Of a stretch of 64,000 bases of DNA, positions 61,048 through 64,000 are shown piece after piece. A program made the position numbers and the translations under genes. Below the pieces are notes generated by a model. The model ran no database searches. It was not told the DNA's origin and saw only the letters and a program-made list of their open reading frames with translations. This DNA is from Sulfuricella sp035530375 (GTDB lineage Bacteria; Pseudomonadota; Gammaproteobacteria; Burkholderiales; Sulfuricellaceae). Location of the stretch: assembly GCA_035530375.1 (NCBI GenBank), contig DATKUY010000039.1, forward strand, positions 7,279 through 71,278, read 5' to 3'. Numbering within the stretch: the first letter of the stretch is position 1; each line of letters begins with the position of its first letter.

Positions 61048-62142
61048 GTGTCTTACCGCACCGAGCCCGCTTACCGCCACGGCACCGCCGCCAAAACCGG
61101 CATCCTCCTGATCAACCTCGGCACGCCGGATGCACCCACCGCCTCTGCGGTAAAGACCTATCTCAGGGAATTTCTCGGCGACCCGCGCGTGGTGGAAATT
61201 CCCCGTGCGCTATGGTGGCTGATCCTGAACGGCATTATCCTTAACACCCGGCCCAAAAAATCGGCGGAAAAATACGCCCAGATATGGACGCCGGAAGGCT
61301 CGCCGCTGCTCGTCCATACCCAACGCCAGACAAAGCTGCTGCGGGGTTATCTCGGCGAATCGCTCGGATCATCCGCTACGGCAGTCGAATTCGCCATGCG
61401 CTACGGCAACCCTTCGGTCGCGGCCGGACTGGAGAAACTCAAGCAGCAGCACTGCGACCGCATCCTGATCGTGCCACTTTACCCGCAGTATGCCGCCAGC
61501 ACCACGGCCTCGGCCATGGACGCAGTGTTCAAGGCACTAGGGGAAATGCGCGACATTCCGGAAATCCGCACTATCCGGCATTTCAACGACCGCCCCGGCT
61601 ACATTGCCGCGCTTGCCGCCAGCGTACGCGAGAACTGGCAAAAAAATGGCCGCCCCGATGTGCTGGTGATGAGCTTTCATGGCCTGCCCCGCTACACGCT
61701 GGAAAAAGGCGACCCCTACCACTGCGAATGCCAGAAAACCGGCCGACTGCTGGCCGAGGCGCTGGAACTCGAACCGCAGCAATACCGCATCTGCTTTCAG
61801 TCGCGTTTCGGCCGCGCCGAATGGATCAAGCCCTACACTGCGGCCACCCTGGAAGAACTCGGCAAACAAGGGGTGAAACGCGCGGACGTGATCTGCCCCG
61901 GCTTCGTCGGCGACTGCCTGGAAACGCTGGAGGAAGTTGCCATGGAAGGTAAAGCCACCTTCCTCGGCGCGGGCGGCAAGGAATACCATTACCTCCCCTG
62001 CCTCAACGAGCGGCAGGACTGGATAATGGCACTGCGCACCATCGTTACCGAACATCTGCAAGGCTGGATGCGCAGCGAGCAGGATGATGAAACTCGCGCC
62101 GCCTCGCGCACCCGTGCCTTGGCAATGGGTGCAAAGGACTAA
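61048..62142 (+). CDS. hemH: Ferrochelatase
   Basis: 364 aa. Inserts iron into protoporphyrin IX. Motifs LLINLGTPDAPT, SFHGLP (catalytic histidine), GDPYHCECQKT and CPGFVGDCLETLEE. Starts at GTG 61048, two bases after hrcA, so the genes form one transcript. Confidence 0.97.
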   Translation: MSYRTEPAYRHGTAAKTGILLINLGTPDAPTASAVKTYLREFLGDPRVVEIPRALWWLILNGIILNTRPKKSAEKYAQIWTPEGSPLLVHTQRQTKLLRGYLGESLGSSATAVEFAMRYGNPSVAAGLEKLKQQHCDRILIVPLYPQYAASTTASAMDAVFKALGEMRDIPEIRTIRHFNDRPGYIAALAASVRENWQKNGRPDVLVMSFHGLPRYTLEKGDPYHCECQKTGRLLAEALELEPQQYRICFQSRFGRAEWIKPYTAATLEELGKQGVKRADVICPGFVGDCLETLEEVAMEGKATFLGAGGKEYHYLPCLNERQDWIMALRTIVTEHLQGWMRSEQDDETRAASRTRALAMGAKD

Positions 62143-62217
62143 AACCCTTCAGTTTTCAATATCAAACGATACCCTCTTAAGGTTCTTGCGGATATTTCCG
62201 CAGTATCTACATAACAC

Positions 62218-62252
62218 CATGAAAGTTTTGCATAAACCGCAAAATCTTCATG
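62218..62252. promoter_or_regulatory. Stem-loop between hemH and the EF-hand gene
   Basis: CATGAAAGTTTTGC (62218-62231) and GCAAAATCTTCATG (62239-62252) pair over 12 of 14 positions with a 7-nt loop. No T run follows. A smaller TGCGGA...TCCGCA hairpin precedes it (62187-62202). Operator or RNA structure; unproven. Confidence 0.45.
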
Positions 62253-62327
62253 CCCGCAGCCATCAAGTTCCAACCCAAATGACCGATAAACCTGATGTAA
62301 AACTTATCTGCCGGGACGGAACACATC

Positions 62328-63398
62328 ATGAAGATCGCAAGCTCGAACATCCAGTTGACCAGCCAGCATGCCTCCATCGAACAGCACACGGTGCAGGAAT
62401 CGCTCAAAATGTGGGTCGGCGACAAACGCCCGGATTTCGAGGGGCGCGGCAACGCGCAAAATACCCCCCGCGCAGCTGACATGGTCAGCCTGTCGAAAGA
62501 AAGCCAGGCGGCGGCACAGGCCGACTCGTCCGGCAAAACAGCGAAAATCGATCCGCAAAAAGAACTGGAAAAAGACCCGCGCTTCCTGTTGATCAAACTG
62601 ATGGTGGAGGCGCTCACCGGCAAGAAAATCAACCTGACTCAGCTGCAGGATGTCCAGCCTGCCCCGCCCGTCCAGAACACCCCCGACCCGGGCAATGTGG
62701 CGCCAGCGCCAGAACAAGCCAAGCCGGCCGGATTCGGCGTCGAATACGACCGCCACGAAACCAGTTACGAAGCGGAACAAACCAGCTTCTCCGCACAAGG
62801 CGTGGTCAAGACCGCCGACGGCAAGGAAATCAAGTTCACTCTCGATCTCGCCATGAGCCGCGAACACTACGAGGAAAGCAATACCAGCCTGCGCCTGGGC
62901 GATGCGAAGAAAAAAGACCCGCTGGTGATCAATTTCTCCGGTAGCGCAGCTCAGCTCACCAGCACCAAGTTCAGTTTCGATCTCAATGCCGACGGATCGG
63001 CAGACCAGATTTCCTTTGTCGGCGCAGGCAGCGGCTTTCTCGCGCTGGACAAGAACGGCGATGGCAAGATCAACAACGGCAGCGAATTATTCGGCCCCGC
63101 CAGCGGCAACGGCTTCCAGGAACTGTCGGCTTACGATCAGGACAAGAACGGCTGGATCGATGAGAACGATGCTGTCTACAAGCAGCTCAAGGTCTGGACC
63201 AAGGATGCCGGCGGTAACGATACCCTGAGCACCTTGACGCAGAAAAACGTTGGCGCAATTTACCTCGGCAATGTCGACACGTCATTCGATCTCAAAAACA
63301 GCCAGAACCAGCTGGACGGCCAGATCAAATCCACCGGCATTTATCTCAACGAAAATGGCAGCGCCGGCACGGTGCAGCAGGTCGACCTGGCAGTATGA
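62328..63398 (+). CDS. EF-hand-like calcium-binding protein
   Basis: 356 aa without signal peptide or membrane segment. Residues 1-150 are low-complexity and Pro/Gln-rich. About 160-330 resembles a family of large extracellular or flagellum-associated calcium-binding proteins, with Asp-rich loops FDLNADG (from about D218), DKNGDGKINNGSE (from D241) and DQDKNGWIDENDA (from D270). These look like EF-hand or dockerin-type sites. It sits between hemH and grpE, where related genomes usually have none. If exported, it must use a leaderless route. Confidence 0.75.
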   Translation: MKIASSNIQLTSQHASIEQHTVQESLKMWVGDKRPDFEGRGNAQNTPRAADMVSLSKESQAAAQADSSGKTAKIDPQKELEKDPRFLLIKLMVEALTGKKINLTQLQDVQPAPPVQNTPDPGNVAPAPEQAKPAGFGVEYDRHETSYEAEQTSFSAQGVVKTADGKEIKFTLDLAMSREHYEESNTSLRLGDAKKKDPLVINFSGSAAQLTSTKFSFDLNADGSADQISFVGAGSGFLALDKNGDGKINNGSELFGPASGNGFQELSAYDQDKNGWIDENDAVYKQLKVWTKDAGGNDTLSTLTQKNVGAIYLGNVDTSFDLKNSQNQLDGQIKSTGIYLNENGSAGTVQQVDLAV

Positions 63399-63415
63399 TT
63401 CATCAAAAATAGTTC

Positions 63416-63442
63416 AGTCCGGGACAAGGCTTGTCGCGGACT
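63416..63442 (+). terminator. Hairpin after the EF-hand gene
   Basis: AGTCCGGGACAA (63416-63427) and TTGTCGCGGACT (63431-63442) form a 12-bp stem with one mismatch and a 3-nt loop. The T run is absent, so termination may be partial. Confidence 0.5.
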
Positions 63443-63486
63443 GTAAAGAATGTTCCCGCTCTACTCAAAAATATCATCCCTCCCCT

Positions 63487-63514
63487 CTTGAAATAAACAG
63501 ACCACACTCCATAT
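63487..63514 (+). promoter_or_regulatory. Sigma-32-type promoter of grpE
   Basis: CTTGAAA (63487-63493), a 13-nt spacer and CTCCATAT (63507-63514) match the heat-shock consensus CTTGAAA / CCCCATnT almost fully, about 28 nt before grpE. No CIRCE inverted repeat accompanies it. Confidence 0.85.
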
Positions 63515-63542
63515 AGGGTTGCATTGTCATCAGGAGGACACC

Positions 63543-64000
63543 ATGCAACCCGAAGATCAAAAAAACAAAATCGACCAGGAAGAATTTCTCGAAAAGCTGG
63601 ACGAGAATCCAACCGCAGGCGAAAACTCGCCGCCCGATGCCGAAATCATGCCGAGCCTGGAGGAAATGCTCAAGCAGGCCGAACTGACTGCCCAGGAACA
63701 CCACGACGCATGGCTGCGCGCCAAGGCCGATGCGGACAACATCCGCAAGCGCGCCGAATCCGAGATCACCAATGCGCGCAAATTCGCGGTCGAAGGTTTC
63801 TCGTCCGAACTGCTGGCCGTCATGGACAGCCTGGAAGCCGCTATCAAGGTGGAAACCGCCGATGTCGCCAGCATGAAAAGCGGCATCGAACTGACGCTCA
63901 AACAACTGGTATCGGTGTTCGAAAAATTCAACCTCAGCGAAATCCACCCGATGGGCGAAAAATTCGACCCGCACAAACACCAGGCGATGAGCATGGTCGA
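63543..64000 (+). CDS. grpE: Nucleotide exchange factor GrpE (cut by window end)
   Basis: First 152 codons only. Acidic N-terminus, long coiled coil (about 38-75, AWLRAKADADNIRKRAESEI), then the start of the beta domain (MGEKFDPHKHQAMSMV). Co-chaperone of DnaK, whose gene probably follows beyond the window. AGGAGG precedes ATG 63543. Confidence 0.95.
   Translation, partial: MQPEDQKNKIDQEEFLEKLDENPTAGENSPPDAEIMPSLEEMLKQAELTAQEHHDAWLRAKADADNIRKRAESEITNARKFAVEGFSSELLAVMDSLEAAIKVETADVASMKSGIELTLKQLVSVFEKFNLSEIHPMGEKFDPHKHQAMSMV

Overview
The window looks like chromosomal core sequence of a betaproteobacterium, probably of the Nitrosomonadales/Gallionellaceae-Sulfuricellaceae type. This is inferred from gene order and protein style only; no database was searched. 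Typical features are a complete 14-subunit nuoA-N operon ending in a DUF2818 gene, with tpiA-secG-tRNA-Leu upstream; rlmE-ftsH-folP-glmM; greA-carB-carA-dapB-bamE facing fur; and recN, nadK, then hrcA-hemH-grpE. Moderately high GC and dense genes with few gaps fit this. I saw no phage, IS transposase, rRNA or CRISPR array.

Layout. 1-6.2 kb (minus): alpha-glucan phosphorylase, then a four-gene MCE/Mla-type lipid transport operon whose permease carries a fused STAS domain. 6.4-9.6 kb: tRNA-Arg(CCT), a PilZ protein, a YdcF-family envelope protein, an exported SurfaceAdhesin-E-like protein and a zinc-ribbon Nudix hydrolase. 9.8-10.9 kb: an AT-richer orphan regulator fusing a DNA-binding domain, a GHKL ATPase and a DUF4325 (STAS-like) domain behind two direct repeats. 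11-13.5 kb: htpG with a sigma-32-type promoter and an ADP-ribose-pyrophosphatase-like Nudix enzyme. 13.6-28.6 kb: nuo operon (complex I). 28.7-30 kb: tRNA-Leu(GAG), secG, tpiA. 30-36 kb: signalling block with a CheB-CheR-PAS fusion, a small Cys-rich protein and a PAS histidine kinase with a LuxR-type response regulator. 36-40.5 kb: phosphate uptake (pstS, two small genes, pstCAB) with two Pho-box-like sites. 40.8-53.7 kb: housekeeping clusters. 53.9-57.2 kb: a membrane sensor kinase with a NarX/PilJ-like sensory motif beside norE (broken by an in-frame TGA) and norF. 57.2-64 kb: recN, nadK, hrcA, hemH, an EF-hand-like calcium-binding protein and the start of grpE.

The most striking pattern is not a gene. 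Five unrelated families of palindromic intergenic repeats sit in intercistronic gaps, and eleven of twelve complete copies begin within about 20 nt after a stop codon. Four different families interrupt the nuo operon alone. In several cases the element also pushes right against the next start codon, so that gene (carB, folP, nuoE, recN and others) has no recognisable Shine-Dalgarno sequence.
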